From: Streptomyces niveus
Lineage (GTDB): Bacteria > Actinomycetota > Actinomycetes > Streptomycetales > Streptomycetaceae
Direction of reading: 5' to 3'
Assembly (NCBI RefSeq): GCF_002009175.1
Contig: NZ_CP018047.1
Coordinates: 7,493,001 to 7,557,000, forward strand
Length of the DNA stretch: 64,000 bases
Part shown: piece by piece, positions 41,437-49,002 of the stretch
Position numbering within the stretch: position 1 is the first letter of the stretch
Layout: every line of letters begins with the position of its first letter
The notes under the pieces: generated by a model
Database searches by the model: none
Told to the model about the DNA's origin: nothing
Seen by the model: only the letters and a program-made list of their open reading frames with translations
Position numbers and translations under genes: made by a program

Positions 41437-42789
41437 TCAGAGGCCAGTCGGGGGAGGCGGCGGCCCGCCATTACTGATGTTCCCGGCGGACTGTGACCCG
41501 GGCGACGGCGGTGCACCCTGCGGAGGCGGAGCCGTGGTCGGCGGGGCGGACCAACCGGGCGCCTGACCGGAGGTGGCACTTGCTCCCGAACCACCGAGTT
41601 GGCTGCTCGCCTCGTCGGCAGGGCTGGTCGGCGCCGGTTGAACGGCCTTCTCCAGACCGGACTTGAGCGCGTCACCGCCGGGGGAAAGCCCCGTCCCGCC
41701 GCTGTCCTGACCACCGTTGCCGCTGGTGGGGTTGGCGGCGATGTCGCCGGGGAATCCCCCACCGCTGCTGGAGGGGTCGGGTCCCTGGGCGGCGCCTGCT
41801 TCGGCTCCGGCCGCCGCACCGCCGGTCGCGGCGGTCGTGGCCAGCGAGGCGGCCTTCCGCGCGGCCTTCTCGGCGTGCTGCTTGGCGAGCTGGGCGCCGG
41901 CTCCGCCTGAGCGGTGGATCGACTCGCCGTCGGTGCCTTCGGCCGCCCAGTGCACGAACTTGAACGTCGCGTACGGGGACAACAACACCAGGAGCATGAT
42001 GACGATGCCGGACATGACGTCCGCGAGCGCGGCCATGCCGTCCTTGGAGTCGGTGTTGCCCATCGCGGCGATGCCGAGCACGAAGATTACGGTCATCAGG
42101 AGCTTGGAGACGACGAGGGTGGCGGTGGCCTCGATCCAGCCGCGGCGCCAGCGGCGTGCGGCTTCCCACCCGCCGCCGGCCCCGGCGAACACGGCAAGGG
42201 TGACCATGACGAGGATGCCGACCTTGCGGACCATCATCACGCACCAGTACATCAGTGCGCCGATCGCGGCTCCCAAGGCGGTGATGCTGGGGATCATCCA
42301 GCCCAGCCCGGACAGCGCTCCGAGCTGGCTCACCTTGACGATGCGCCGCACCGCGGTCTCGATCGACAAGTCCGCGGCTTTGAACAGGCCGTCGGACAGG
42401 GCGTCGACCACTTCGATGGCGACCGTCGTCAGGGCGATGGCGCAGAACGCGAACAGCACCCCGCTGATCGTGCCGGTGAACGCCTGCGTGAGGGCTTGGC
42501 CGTCGCGTTTGACAGCCGCGCGTACGAGCTGCGCGCAGAACGTGGCGACCAGGACGATCAGCCCGATCGGCAGCAGCGCCTCGTAGTTGTCGCGGAACCA
42601 GCCCGCGTTCAGGTCCGGGGTGGTGGTGGCGTTGACCGCGGTCGCGGCGAGATCGGCCGCGGCGGCGGCGAGTTCACCGGAACTCTTCGCGACCCAGTCA
42701 CCGATCGCCTTGCCCGGATCGGACGCGAAAGTGGCCGCGTCACCCACAGCACACAGCGTCTCTGCCAGCGGAAAATCACAGAAACCCAC
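41437..42789 (-). CDS. Polytopic VirB6/TrbL-like membrane protein
   Basis: 450 residues. N-terminal extracytoplasmic region of about 70 residues, then six to seven hydrophobic segments between about 72 and 300 (LLPIGLIVLVATFCAQLVRA, FTGTISGVLFAFCAIALTTV, MIPSITALGAAIGALMYWCV, VGILVMVTLAVFAGAGGGWE, LVVSKLLMTVIFVLGIAAMG, VMSGIVIMLLVLLSPYATFK). A soluble Gly/Pro/Ser-rich tail of 150 residues follows. This is the layout of VirB6/TrbL pore proteins. GTG start with GAGAGGA nine bases upstream. It lies between the bitopic protein and SCO6880-like genes, as expected for the channel core. Confidence 0.87.
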   Translation of the reverse strand: MGFCDFPLAETLCAVGDAATFASDPGKAIGDWVAKSSGELAAAAADLAATAVNATTTPDLNAGWFRDNYEALLPIGLIVLVATFCAQLVRAAVKRDGQALTQAFTGTISGVLFAFCAIALTTVAIEVVDALSDGLFKAADLSIETAVRRIVKVSQLGALSGLGWMIPSITALGAAIGALMYWCVMMVRKVGILVMVTLAVFAGAGGGWEAARRWRRGWIEATATLVVSKLLMTVIFVLGIAAMGNTDSKDGMAALADVMSGIVIMLLVLLSPYATFKFVHWAAEGTDGESIHRSGGAGAQLAKQHAEKAARKAASLATTAATGGAAAGAEAGAAQGPDPSSSGGGFPGDIAANPTSGNGGQDSGGTGLSPGGDALKSGLEKAVQPAPTSPADEASSQLGGSGASATSGQAPGWSAPPTTAPPPQGAPPSPGSQSAGNISNGGPPPPPTGL

Positions 42790-42825
42790 GGGACGTTGTC
42801 CTCTCTTATATGTCGGTCGAGTGGG

Positions 42826-43515
42826 TCACTGGGTGACGGTGGGCGCGAGGGCGGCCAGGGAGCAGTCCTTGCTGGGACGGCACTGCACGGCGAGCGTCAC
42901 CGCGCGCTCCTCCGCACCAGCACCACCCTTCGACCATCCGATCCGCTGCGTGCCGTTGACGGTGACGACGTAGATGTACGCGTCGGTGATCGCCGACGGG
43001 TCCTCCGCCAGGGCCTGCTTGAACGCGGAGGGGAAGTGGCCCTCGGTGACCGTGGCGGTGGTGTGCTGGTCCTGATCCGCCAGGCGCGACCAGAGCAGCG
43101 GATCGGGCACCTGACCGGCGACGGACACCCAGTCGGCGTACTCGCCTTCCTTGGTCAGCCACTCCCGCATACCGGCGAGTTGCTGATCACGGCTGGTCGT
43201 GCGGGTGTCGTAGGACCAGAGCATGACGGCTGCCGCTTTCGCGAAAGCGACCGGCTCAGCGATCTGCGCAGGGGCGGGCACCGAACCCGCCCCGGTTGAG
43301 GTGGGCGGCTTCTGGGTGGGTACGCCCGCGGAGGAACTGCTGGTGGCGCCAGGGGTGATGGAGTTGTTGTGCTGGTCGGCGCGACCGGTGAACCACGCGA
43401 CGGTGCCGGCAACGGCCAGCAGTGCTGTGAGGACGAGCACCACGATGAGGATGCGGCGATTCGCCGACCAGCCCATTCCGTACCGGTCTAGTGCGGGGAA
43501 GCGATTCGGTTTCAC
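42826..43515 (-). CDS. Bitopic membrane protein, VirB8/TcpC-like
   Basis: 229 residues. A short cytoplasmic N-terminus, one membrane segment (ILIVVLVLTALLAVAGTVAW at about 19-38), a Ser/Pro linker, and an extracytoplasmic alpha/beta domain (about 90-229) with AEPVAFAKAAAVMLWSYDTR, ITDAYIYVVTVNGTQRIGW and a C-terminal Cys pair (VQCRPSKDCSL). The layout and size suit the VirB8/TcpC assembly factors that share an NTF2-like fold; sequence similarity alone is not decisive. The GTG start overlaps the DUF6112 gene stop (GTGA). Confidence 0.75.
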   Translation of the reverse strand: MKPNRFPALDRYGMGWSANRRILIVVLVLTALLAVAGTVAWFTGRADQHNNSITPGATSSSSAGVPTQKPPTSTGAGSVPAPAQIAEPVAFAKAAAVMLWSYDTRTTSRDQQLAGMREWLTKEGEYADWVSVAGQVPDPLLWSRLADQDQHTTATVTEGHFPSAFKQALAEDPSAITDAYIYVVTVNGTQRIGWSKGGAGAEERAVTLAVQCRPSKDCSLAALAPTVTQ

Positions 43516-43826
43516 TGGACCTGCTCCCCCAGCGCGGAGAAGAACTCCACGACCCCGTTGGCGGCACCGAGCCCCAGTGCGGCGCCGGCCGCGACGACCG
43601 CGCCCTTCTTGCCGTTGGCCTCGGCCTGGTGGCCGCCGGAGTGATGGCCCCAGGCCCACACACCGAGCGAGACGGCGAGCGCGCCGACGACGGCGACGAT
43701 CCCGAACAGGTTGATCGAGTTGACGACGTTCTTCAGTACGGCCAGGCCCGGCAGACCACCGTCCGACGGGGTGATGCCCGGGTCGTAGGCCAGATGCCGC
43801 AGACGGTCAGCGAGGAACAGGGAAAT
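43512..43826 (-). CDS. DUF6112-like small membrane protein, ATT start
   Basis: 104 residues. SLFLADRLRHLAYDPGITPS, GLPGLAVLKNVVNSINLFGI, VAVVGALAVSLGVWAWGHHS and GAVVAAGAALGLGAANGVVE give two membrane segments and the small-protein pattern of DUF6112, a VirB2-like or pilin-like subunit position in these loci. AAGGAG is followed, after seven bases, by ATT at 43826; the GTG at 43847 lies before that ribosome site and has none of its own. So ATT is the probable start. The stop overlaps the next gene. Confidence 0.83.
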   Translation of the reverse strand: MSLFLADRLRHLAYDPGITPSDGGLPGLAVLKNVVNSINLFGIVAVVGALAVSLGVWAWGHHSGGHQAEANGKKGAVVAAGAALGLGAANGVVEFFSALGEQVQ

Positions 43827-43940
43827 GGCGGAACTCCTTGCATACACGGGCCAAATGAGACCGGCGGAAGGGAAAGGGCGAGAGCGGTCGCCGGGGGCGA
43901 AAGGGGCCCCGCCAGAGCAGTGCCCGGATGGAGTACGGCG

Positions 43941-45092
43941 TCAGAGGACGCGGCGCACGGTGAGGATCGTCCAGTCCTTCAGCGGTGTGATCCGTACCGG
44001 CTTGCCGGTCCTGGGCGCTTCGATGACGAGTCCCTCGCCCATGTACAGGCCGACGTGCTCGGGACGTGCGGCGGTGCCGCGGCTGAAGATCAGGTCACCG
44101 GGCTCCAGGGCCTTCGCCGAGACCGCGACGCCTTCGTTGACCTGGGTGTATGTGGTGCGGGTGAGGGCGACGCCGGCGTGCTTGTACGCCTGCTGCATCA
44201 GGGAGCTGCAGTCGCAGCGGCCCATCGGGTCGGGGCCGTGGGCATCGGTGCAGGTGCCGCCCCACTGGTAGAGCGTTCCGAGCCGGCCCATCGCCCACCG
44301 GATCGCCTCGCGGGCCTCGGCCGGGGCGTCCTTCGGGATCACATAGCCCTTCGGCACGCTGCCTTCGGGGATCCGCCCGTATCCGGAGCCGTCCTCGCCC
44401 GGCTCACACCCGGAGACGTCCGTCTCTGCGGTCGGGTTGTCGCCGGTGTTGGGGAAGGTGTCGGCGATGGCCTTCTGCAGGGCGGTGGCCAGGTCCTCCC
44501 ACTGCGCGTACGCGTCCGGGTGCCCGGACTGCTGCACGGCCTGGGCCGCCTGGGTGACGGTCAACTGCTCCCAGCCGTCTACTCCGAGCAGCCGTTGGTA
44601 GAACTTCTCGCTCGCGTGGATCGGGTCCCGGATCTGCTGCGCGGTGCCCCAGCCCTTCGACGGGCGCTGCTGGAAAAGGCCGAGCGAATCGCGATCGCCG
44701 AAGCCGAGGTTGCGGAGCCGGGATTCCTGCAGTGCGGCGGCGAGCGCGACGATCTGCCCCCTCTTCGGCACCTTGAGACCGATGCCGGTGGCGACGATCT
44801 TCCTCGCGTTGGGGACCTGCTCGGCGGGCAGGTCCAGACCCGGGATTCGCACGGTGTCGCTGTCCGCGCCGTCGAGGAGCTTGGCGACCTGATCAGTGAT
44901 CCTGCCGGTGTCGAAGGTGCAGCCCGTGAACTGGCCGCCCTCTTGGGCGGCTTCGCCGGCGGAGGCCGCCATCAGGGCGGCACCGGTCAGGAGGAGAGGG
45001 GAGAGGCAGAGGACGCCGATACCGGCGGCTACACCCTTCAACCCGGCCCGTCCTGGCGGATGTTCGGCAGGAGGGTGGTCGGGGGCGGGCAA
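43941..45092 (-). CDS. Cell-wall hydrolase: lytic-transglycosylase-like plus NlpC/P60 (C40) peptidase
   Basis: 383 residues. A membrane anchor (GIGVLCLSPLLLTGAALMAA) is followed by a goose-lysozyme/SLT-like region, VALAAALQESRLRNLGFGDR with SLGLFQQRPSKGWGTAQQIR, and a C-terminal NlpC/P60 domain with the nucleophile in GRCDCSSLMQQAY, the His in RPEHVGLYMGEG and the third polar residue in VIEAPRTG. Equivalent to VirB1/TcpG hydrolases that open peptidoglycan for the channel. Start uncertain: TTG 45092 is chosen from codon bias; ATG 45161 would add 23 poorly biased residues. It is the first gene after the leftward promoter at 45194-45222. Confidence 0.88.
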   Translation of the reverse strand: MPAPDHPPAEHPPGRAGLKGVAAGIGVLCLSPLLLTGAALMAASAGEAAQEGGQFTGCTFDTGRITDQVAKLLDGADSDTVRIPGLDLPAEQVPNARKIVATGIGLKVPKRGQIVALAAALQESRLRNLGFGDRDSLGLFQQRPSKGWGTAQQIRDPIHASEKFYQRLLGVDGWEQLTVTQAAQAVQQSGHPDAYAQWEDLATALQKAIADTFPNTGDNPTAETDVSGCEPGEDGSGYGRIPEGSVPKGYVIPKDAPAEAREAIRWAMGRLGTLYQWGGTCTDAHGPDPMGRCDCSSLMQQAYKHAGVALTRTTYTQVNEGVAVSAKALEPGDLIFSRGTAARPEHVGLYMGEGLVIEAPRTGKPVRITPLKDWTILTVRRVL

Positions 45093-45193
45093 CGAGACGT
45101 CACAAGACCGTCCTTCAGGAGGCGTTGACGGGGGATTGGGGTGCCGGACAGAGAAGCCCATCGGTGGGGCGGCGCTTGTCGGGTGGTTCAAAA

Positions 45194-45222
45194 ACTGTAG
45201 GCCCGGATCGCCGGTCGACCAA
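45194..45222 (-). promoter_or_regulatory. Leftward promoter of the minus-strand transfer array
   Basis: Reading leftwards: -35 TTGGTC (45222-45217), 17-bp spacer, -10 TACAGT (45199-45194). The spacing is ideal for a housekeeping sigma factor. The box lies inside one arm of the 19-bp inverted repeat that also contains the rightward promoter, so both are likely to answer to the same regulator. The first downstream gene is the cell-wall hydrolase. Confidence 0.75.
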
Positions 45223-45283
45223 AAAGTCGGCGTGAGGGGCCGGAATCCGGCCCCTCAGTGACGCACTTTTTGGTCGACCGGCG
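45209..45283. repeat. 19-bp perfect inverted repeat enclosing a strong hairpin
   Basis: CGCCGGTCGACCAAAAAGT at 45209-45227 is repeated in inverse orientation at 45265-45283. Between them TGAGGGGCCGGA (45233-45244) and TCCGGCCCCTCA (45246-45257) form a 12-bp perfect stem with a single-base centre. The arms overlap the -35 boxes of both divergent promoters, and the central stem could act as a transcriptional insulator for both directions. The GTCGAC core of each arm is itself palindromic. Confidence 0.85.
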
Positions 45284-45298
45284 TTTCACCTCTACAGT
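45270..45298 (+). promoter_or_regulatory. Rightward promoter of the plus-strand array
   Basis: -35 TTGGTC (45270-45275), 17-bp spacer, -10 TACAGT (45293-45298): the exact mirror of the leftward promoter. Transcription would start near 45305, about 113 bases before the first gene (45418). The leader of that transcript is C/T-rich and shows no clear riboswitch. Confidence 0.75.
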
Positions 45299-45417
45299 TT
45301 TTGGATTCCCCTCGCCCCTCTGTCCGCCGCTCGCGTTCTCCTTCTCGGCCGGCCGGTCTGCCTTTGCGCGACGGGAATCCCCTCCCTCACTCTCCCCACC
45401 CGAATCGGGGTTCCTCT

Positions 45418-46173
45418 TTGCCTTTTTCCCTGCACCAGGGGGACGCGCTCAGCGTCCTCACCACCCTGCCGGAGGACTGCGTCGACTCCGTGATCACCGA
45501 CCCGCCGTACAACTCCGGCGGCCGGACGGCGAAGGAACGCACGTCGCGTTCCGCGAAGCAGAAGTACACCTCCGCCGACGCGCAGCACACCCTGCCGGAC
45601 TTCACCGGCGAGAACATGGACCAACGCTCTTACGGGTTCTGGCTGACGCAGATCATGACCGAGGCCCACCGCCTCACGAAGAGCGGCGGGACGGCGCTGC
45701 TGTTCACCGACTGGCGCCAGCTCCCCGTCACCACCGATGCGATCCAGGCGGCCGGCTGGCTGTGGCGCGGGGTACTGGTCTGGCACAAGCCGCAGGCCAG
45801 ACCGCAGAAGGGCCGCTTCACCCAGAACTGCGAGTTCATCGTCTGGGCCTCGAAGGGGCCGATCGACGCCGCCCGCAACCCGGTCTACCTCCCCGGCCTC
45901 TACAGCGCCTCGCAGCCCTCGGGCAAGAACCGGCAGCACATCACGCAGAAGCCCGTCGAGGTCATGCGCGAGCTGGTGAAGATCTGCCCCGAGAAGGGCA
46001 CGGTGCTCGACTTCTGCGCCGGCTCCGGCTCCACCGGGGTCGCCGCCCTCCTCGAAGGACGTGACTTCATCGGCGTGGAGAAGACCGAGACGTACGCGTC
46101 CGTCGCCGCCGACCGGCTCACCGAAACCGTCCGCCAGACCCTCGGCCAGGACGACGTCGTCCTGACCGCCTGA
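45418..46173 (+). CDS. Beta-class DNA methyltransferase (N6-adenine/N4-cytosine)
   Basis: 251 residues. SLHQGDALSVLTTLPEDCVD then SVITDPPYNSGG gives motif IV (DPPY) at about residues 23-26. HITQKPVEVMRELVKIC and TVLDFCAGSGSTGVAALLEG supply motif X and motif I (FxGxG, here FCAGSGSTG) in the circularly permuted beta-class order. No restriction enzyme adjoins it. DPPY favours adenine-N6 methylation, though N4-cytosine enzymes can have it. TTG start chosen because GGGG-TTCCTCT precedes it, as before other genes of this array; an earlier frame extension overlaps the promoter and is unlikely. Confidence 0.92.
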   Translation: MPFSLHQGDALSVLTTLPEDCVDSVITDPPYNSGGRTAKERTSRSAKQKYTSADAQHTLPDFTGENMDQRSYGFWLTQIMTEAHRLTKSGGTALLFTDWRQLPVTTDAIQAAGWLWRGVLVWHKPQARPQKGRFTQNCEFIVWASKGPIDAARNPVYLPGLYSASQPSGKNRQHITQKPVEVMRELVKICPEKGTVLDFCAGSGSTGVAALLEGRDFIGVEKTETYASVAADRLTETVRQTLGQDDVVLTA

Positions 46174-46239
46174 TTTCCCAAATCCATTGCCGCAACGGCC
46201 CACCGTGCCGCCCCGAGCTGTGATGCGGGGGGTTTGTAG

Positions 46240-46280
46240 CACGGGTTCGCCGGTTGGCCAAGCCGGTGCTTATCCGGATC
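46240..46280 (+). promoter_or_regulatory. Palindromic promoter/operator element C
   Basis: GCCGGTT-GGCCA-AGCCGGT at 46249-46267 (imperfect inverted repeat) followed by TATCCGGATCGTTGA. It corresponds base for base, with a few changes, to the elements at 49780-49850 and 21620-21672. The DUF4913 gene begins about 55 bp further on in the same direction. TTGGCC-17 bp-GATCGT is a possible but weak promoter pair. Confidence 0.55.
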
Positions 46281-46332
46281 GTTGACGGCGTGTTCGTCCG
46301 ATGGCCGTGGCTTCAAGGAGGCCCCTATTTCC

Positions 46333-46995
46333 ATGCCCGAATCCATATCTAACTCTGATGGCGGGGAAATGGACCCGGTCCGTATCCCGGACGATGATCT
46401 CGACGGTGTCGAGGCCGGCGTCAGGAAGCTGATGGAGCGCTCCACCCGGCAGGCCCGGCAGCTCGAACACCTCGCCCCATCTGCTGCTCCTGGTGGTGCG
46501 TCGCCGTTCGCGGCGTTCGGTCTGCCGGGATTCAACGGCCCGGGACCGGCTCCTGCGCCGGAGCCGCGTCCGATTCTGGAGCTGGAGGGCGAGGAGTACG
46601 AGGACGAACTCGACGGCCTCGGCGACTGGGTGGACGACTTTCTGCTCCCCGTCTACGGGGCGGAGGTCACGACGGCGGCGCCGTGGTGCCTGCGGTGGCA
46701 GGAGCACGACGGTGTCGTTGCGTGGCTTCACGCGCTGTGGCTGGCCTATCAGCAGCATAAGGACCCGGAGGCGGGTCTGGCCGGGATGTTCGTGTGGCAC
46801 CGGGACTTCCTCATCCACGCCATGGCCGCGGTGCGGGCGCCGGGTGGTCCGTTGTCGGCGTGCATGACGTCCCCGGACCGGCCCACGCACCGTCTGCTGC
46901 CCGGCCCGCCGCCCTCCGCCCGCACGCAGGAGACCACTCCCGCACAGGCGCCGGAGTCGGAGCCGGACGAACCGCAGTCCGGACCGGTGTTGTGA
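46333..46995 (+). CDS. DUF4913 domain protein
   Basis: 220 residues. An acidic N-terminus (residues 1-100, with ELEGEEYEDELDGLGDWVDD) is followed by the DUF4913 domain at about 105-190: APWCLRWQEHDGVVAWLHAL, WLAYQQHKDPEAGLAGMFVW, HRDFLIHAMAAVRAPGGPLS, then the C-terminal Cys and His (ACMTSPDRPTH). The spacing of Trp, Cys and His residues is typical and suggests a structural metal. The domain is frequent on Streptomyces and other actinobacterial plasmids, often near transfer genes. AAGGAGG precedes the ATG. Its last bases overlap the RelE-like gene. Confidence 0.87.
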   Translation: MPESISNSDGGEMDPVRIPDDDLDGVEAGVRKLMERSTRQARQLEHLAPSAAPGGASPFAAFGLPGFNGPGPAPAPEPRPILELEGEEYEDELDGLGDWVDDFLLPVYGAEVTTAAPWCLRWQEHDGVVAWLHALWLAYQQHKDPEAGLAGMFVWHRDFLIHAMAAVRAPGGPLSACMTSPDRPTHRLLPGPPPSARTQETTPAQAPESEPDEPQSGPVL

Positions 46996-47474
46996 GGGCG
47001 GGGCAGGAGTCGGCGTTCGGGCTGAGTTTCGACCCGCGCGCGCTGACCGACCTGTTGCAGGCACCGGTCGACATCCGTGATCTGGCGCTCGCCCAGCTCC
47101 AGGACGTCGTCAACGCGGAGCTGTTCGGCCGCAAGCTGACCGGTGACCTGTCCGGGTACCGCAAGCTGACCCTCGACTACCGCAACCATTGGCGCCTCGT
47201 CTACGCCCTGCGCCCCGCACCACCGGCGGCATCTCACCGCATGGAGATTCGTGTGGTGGCGGTCCGGCCGCGCGCCGGGAACGACATCTACGACACGGTC
47301 GGACGGCGCCTGGGGATGGCCCGCCGGCCGCTGAGTGCCCGCACGCACGCGGCCCGCTCCCGTCCGCCGCAGCTGTTGGCCCGGCGGCCGGTCCCCAAGC
47401 CGGGCCCGCCCCGCGCGGCACCCGGTCCTGCCCACTCCACCCTATTCCCCACGATGAAGGGCTCTGCCCGTTGA
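46992..47474 (+). CDS. RelE/ParE-like toxin-fold protein
   Basis: 160 residues. The first 95 residues have the RelE/ParE layout: LSFDPRALTDLLQAPVDIRD, ALAQLQDVVNAELFGRKLTG, DLSGYRKLTLDYRNHWRLVY and MEIRVVAVRPRAGNDIYDTV (G-x-x-K-L, R-x-x-Y/W-R-L-V-Y, and the final basic strand). A 60-residue basic Pro/Ala tail is unusual for this family. RelE-type proteins cleave mRNA on the ribosome, ParE-type ones inhibit gyrase. The upstream DUF4913 protein overlaps it by four bases and would be the only candidate partner; it does not resemble a known antitoxin. Confidence 0.75.
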   Translation: MRAGQESAFGLSFDPRALTDLLQAPVDIRDLALAQLQDVVNAELFGRKLTGDLSGYRKLTLDYRNHWRLVYALRPAPPAASHRMEIRVVAVRPRAGNDIYDTVGRRLGMARRPLSARTHAARSRPPQLLARRPVPKPGPPRAAPGPAHSTLFPTMKGSAR

Positions 47475-48136
47475 CGACCTTTCCCTCCCCGCTCGACTAC
47501 CTGGCCGGCGCCCTTCACCAGGACCCTCCGCGGAGTGAAATCCCGCACCACCGGGCCCTGCCGGACGCCCACACGGAGGTCCAGCGGCTTGACCAGCAGC
47601 TCCTTGCACAAGCCAACCGCCCCCGCACTGGTGATGGCGGACCACTGGAATCGCTGATCGACCTGCTGGTGGAGCGCCTGGCCGCCGGCGCCGAACTCAG
47701 CCGACTCCTCGCCACCACGGCCTGCTGCCACCCGGACACCTGCTCCCAAGCCGCCGCCCCGCACAGCGACTTCGGCAACAGCCCCAGCCCCGACCAGCAT
47801 GATGACGACGCCGGGAGCGACGAGGAGGAGAGCTTCTCGTCCTGCCCCAAGGATCCTCCCGGTCTTCAGTGCGTGGTTCGCGCCGCGCTGCATGTCTTCG
47901 ACGTCGTCGGTTCCCCGGAGTCCATGGCGTCGTGGGACCTCGTGGACTGCCTGAAGGATCTTCCGGGGCTGGCCGAAGACCGTTGGGCGTACGCCGAGTT
48001 GAACCAGTCCCGGCTCGCCCAGCTCATGGCCCCGTACGGCGTCTTCACCCGCAAGGTCACCTACGACGACGGGCGCCGCCCGAGGTCCTACCGCCGCAAG
48101 GACCTGCTGGCCGCCTTGCCGCACATCGAGCGCTGA
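47471..48136 (+). CDS. Protein with DUF3631-like C-terminal domain
   Basis: 221 residues. The N-terminal 90 residues are helical (SLIDLLVERLAAGAELSRLL), followed by an acidic linker with a Cys-rich segment (ACCHPDTCSQ). The C-terminal 80 residues (ALHVFDVVGSPESMASWDLV, DCLKDLPGLAEDRWAYAELN, LAQLMAPYGVFTRKVTYDDG, SYRRKDLLAALP) match the winged-helix domain at the end of DUF3631 proteins, where it follows a helicase or primase module on plasmids. Here that module is absent. The TTG start overlaps the upstream stop (TTGA). Confidence 0.75.
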   Translation: MTTFPSPLDYLAGALHQDPPRSEIPHHRALPDAHTEVQRLDQQLLAQANRPRTGDGGPLESLIDLLVERLAAGAELSRLLATTACCHPDTCSQAAAPHSDFGNSPSPDQHDDDAGSDEEESFSSCPKDPPGLQCVVRAALHVFDVVGSPESMASWDLVDCLKDLPGLAEDRWAYAELNQSRLAQLMAPYGVFTRKVTYDDGRRPRSYRRKDLLAALPHIER

Positions 48137-48270
48137 CCTGCCCTCGCCTCCGACCGCTCGCCGGATGACGGAGCCCATCGGCTTCCGCAGGCCCGCCCAT
48201 GGCCTGGTCGTGTTGCCTCTCCCGGCCCTGCGGCCGTCATCCCCACTTTCTCTTTCCACGGAGTTCACGT

Positions 48271-49002
48271 TTGTCCCCTCGCCCGCCGTCGGCGCCGCAG
48301 AAGGCGCTCACTGATCTGGACCACCGCATCGAAGCGGCGGTGGGCCGCAGCGTCGACGCGCTCTGGGAGCAGTGCGACGACGGCCTTCTCGACGAGCCGC
48401 ACACCCGCCTGGTCGAAGCCCACCGTGCCCTTGTGCAGGCGGTGATCGGTGTGACGTTCCACCGCACGCTGCTGCACCGTCTGACCGAGGGGGAGTTCCC
48501 CGTCGACCAGGCCCTGTTCGAGCGCATCGACCGTACGGTCGCACAGCTGGAAGAAGCGGCCGGTATCCGCGACGAGCGCCAGAAGGCAACGGTGGCGGCG
48601 CTGGAGAGCGTCGAGGCCGATGCGCCCCGCGCGAACCCGGCGGGGGTGGAGCTGTCTGCCCCGGACTTCGCCGCCCTGCTGGCCATCGCCCGCGGCGCCC
48701 ATCTGCGCCAGCACCTGCTCACCAACCAGCTGTCCGTCGTCACCGCGTCCGGAACCCGTATCCCGCCGTCCGTACTCGACCGGGCTGGAGAGAGCAGGGC
48801 TCGTCGAGCGCGACACCTCACACCGGGTCATCGCCGGCCAGCCGGTCACCCTCACCGATCCCGGACGCACCACTCTGACCAGCCGGCGCCCCGCAATTGC
48901 GGCGGCGACCGCGCCCGCACCCCGCGCCGGAGCGTGGCCCGCCACACCACGCGCCCGCAACTGAACCCGGCCCGAGCACGGGCCGACCGAAAGGCTCTGT
49001 GA
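48271..49002 (+). pseudogene. Winged-helix protein with probable +1 frameshift
   Basis: The frame starts at TTG 48271 (GGAG seven bases upstream), and is helical to about residue 170 (LTNQLSVVTASGTRIPPSVL). At 48781-48784 (CGGG) it should shift by one base: the shifted frame continues LERAGLVERDTSHRVIAGQP, VTLTDPGRTTL and ends at 48964, completing a winged helix that matches 10258-11022 (VAALERKKLVTRD, ELVLTPAG). The unshifted frame gives an Arg/His/Pro-rich tail ending at 49002, in a GTGA overlap with the next gene. A one-G insertion in a GG run is the simplest explanation. Confidence 0.7.

Noticed and set aside
44941..45111. GTG at about 45108 with AAGGA seven bases upstream as start of the cell-wall hydrolase
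   Set aside because: It opens a different frame that stops after about 22 codons; it could be a leader peptide but does not give the hydrolase.
45301..45417. N-terminal extension of the DNA methyltransferase to TTG 45301
   Set aside because: That codon lies three bases after the -10 box, upstream of the predicted transcript start, and the added residues are Pro/Ser/Arg-rich without family similarity.
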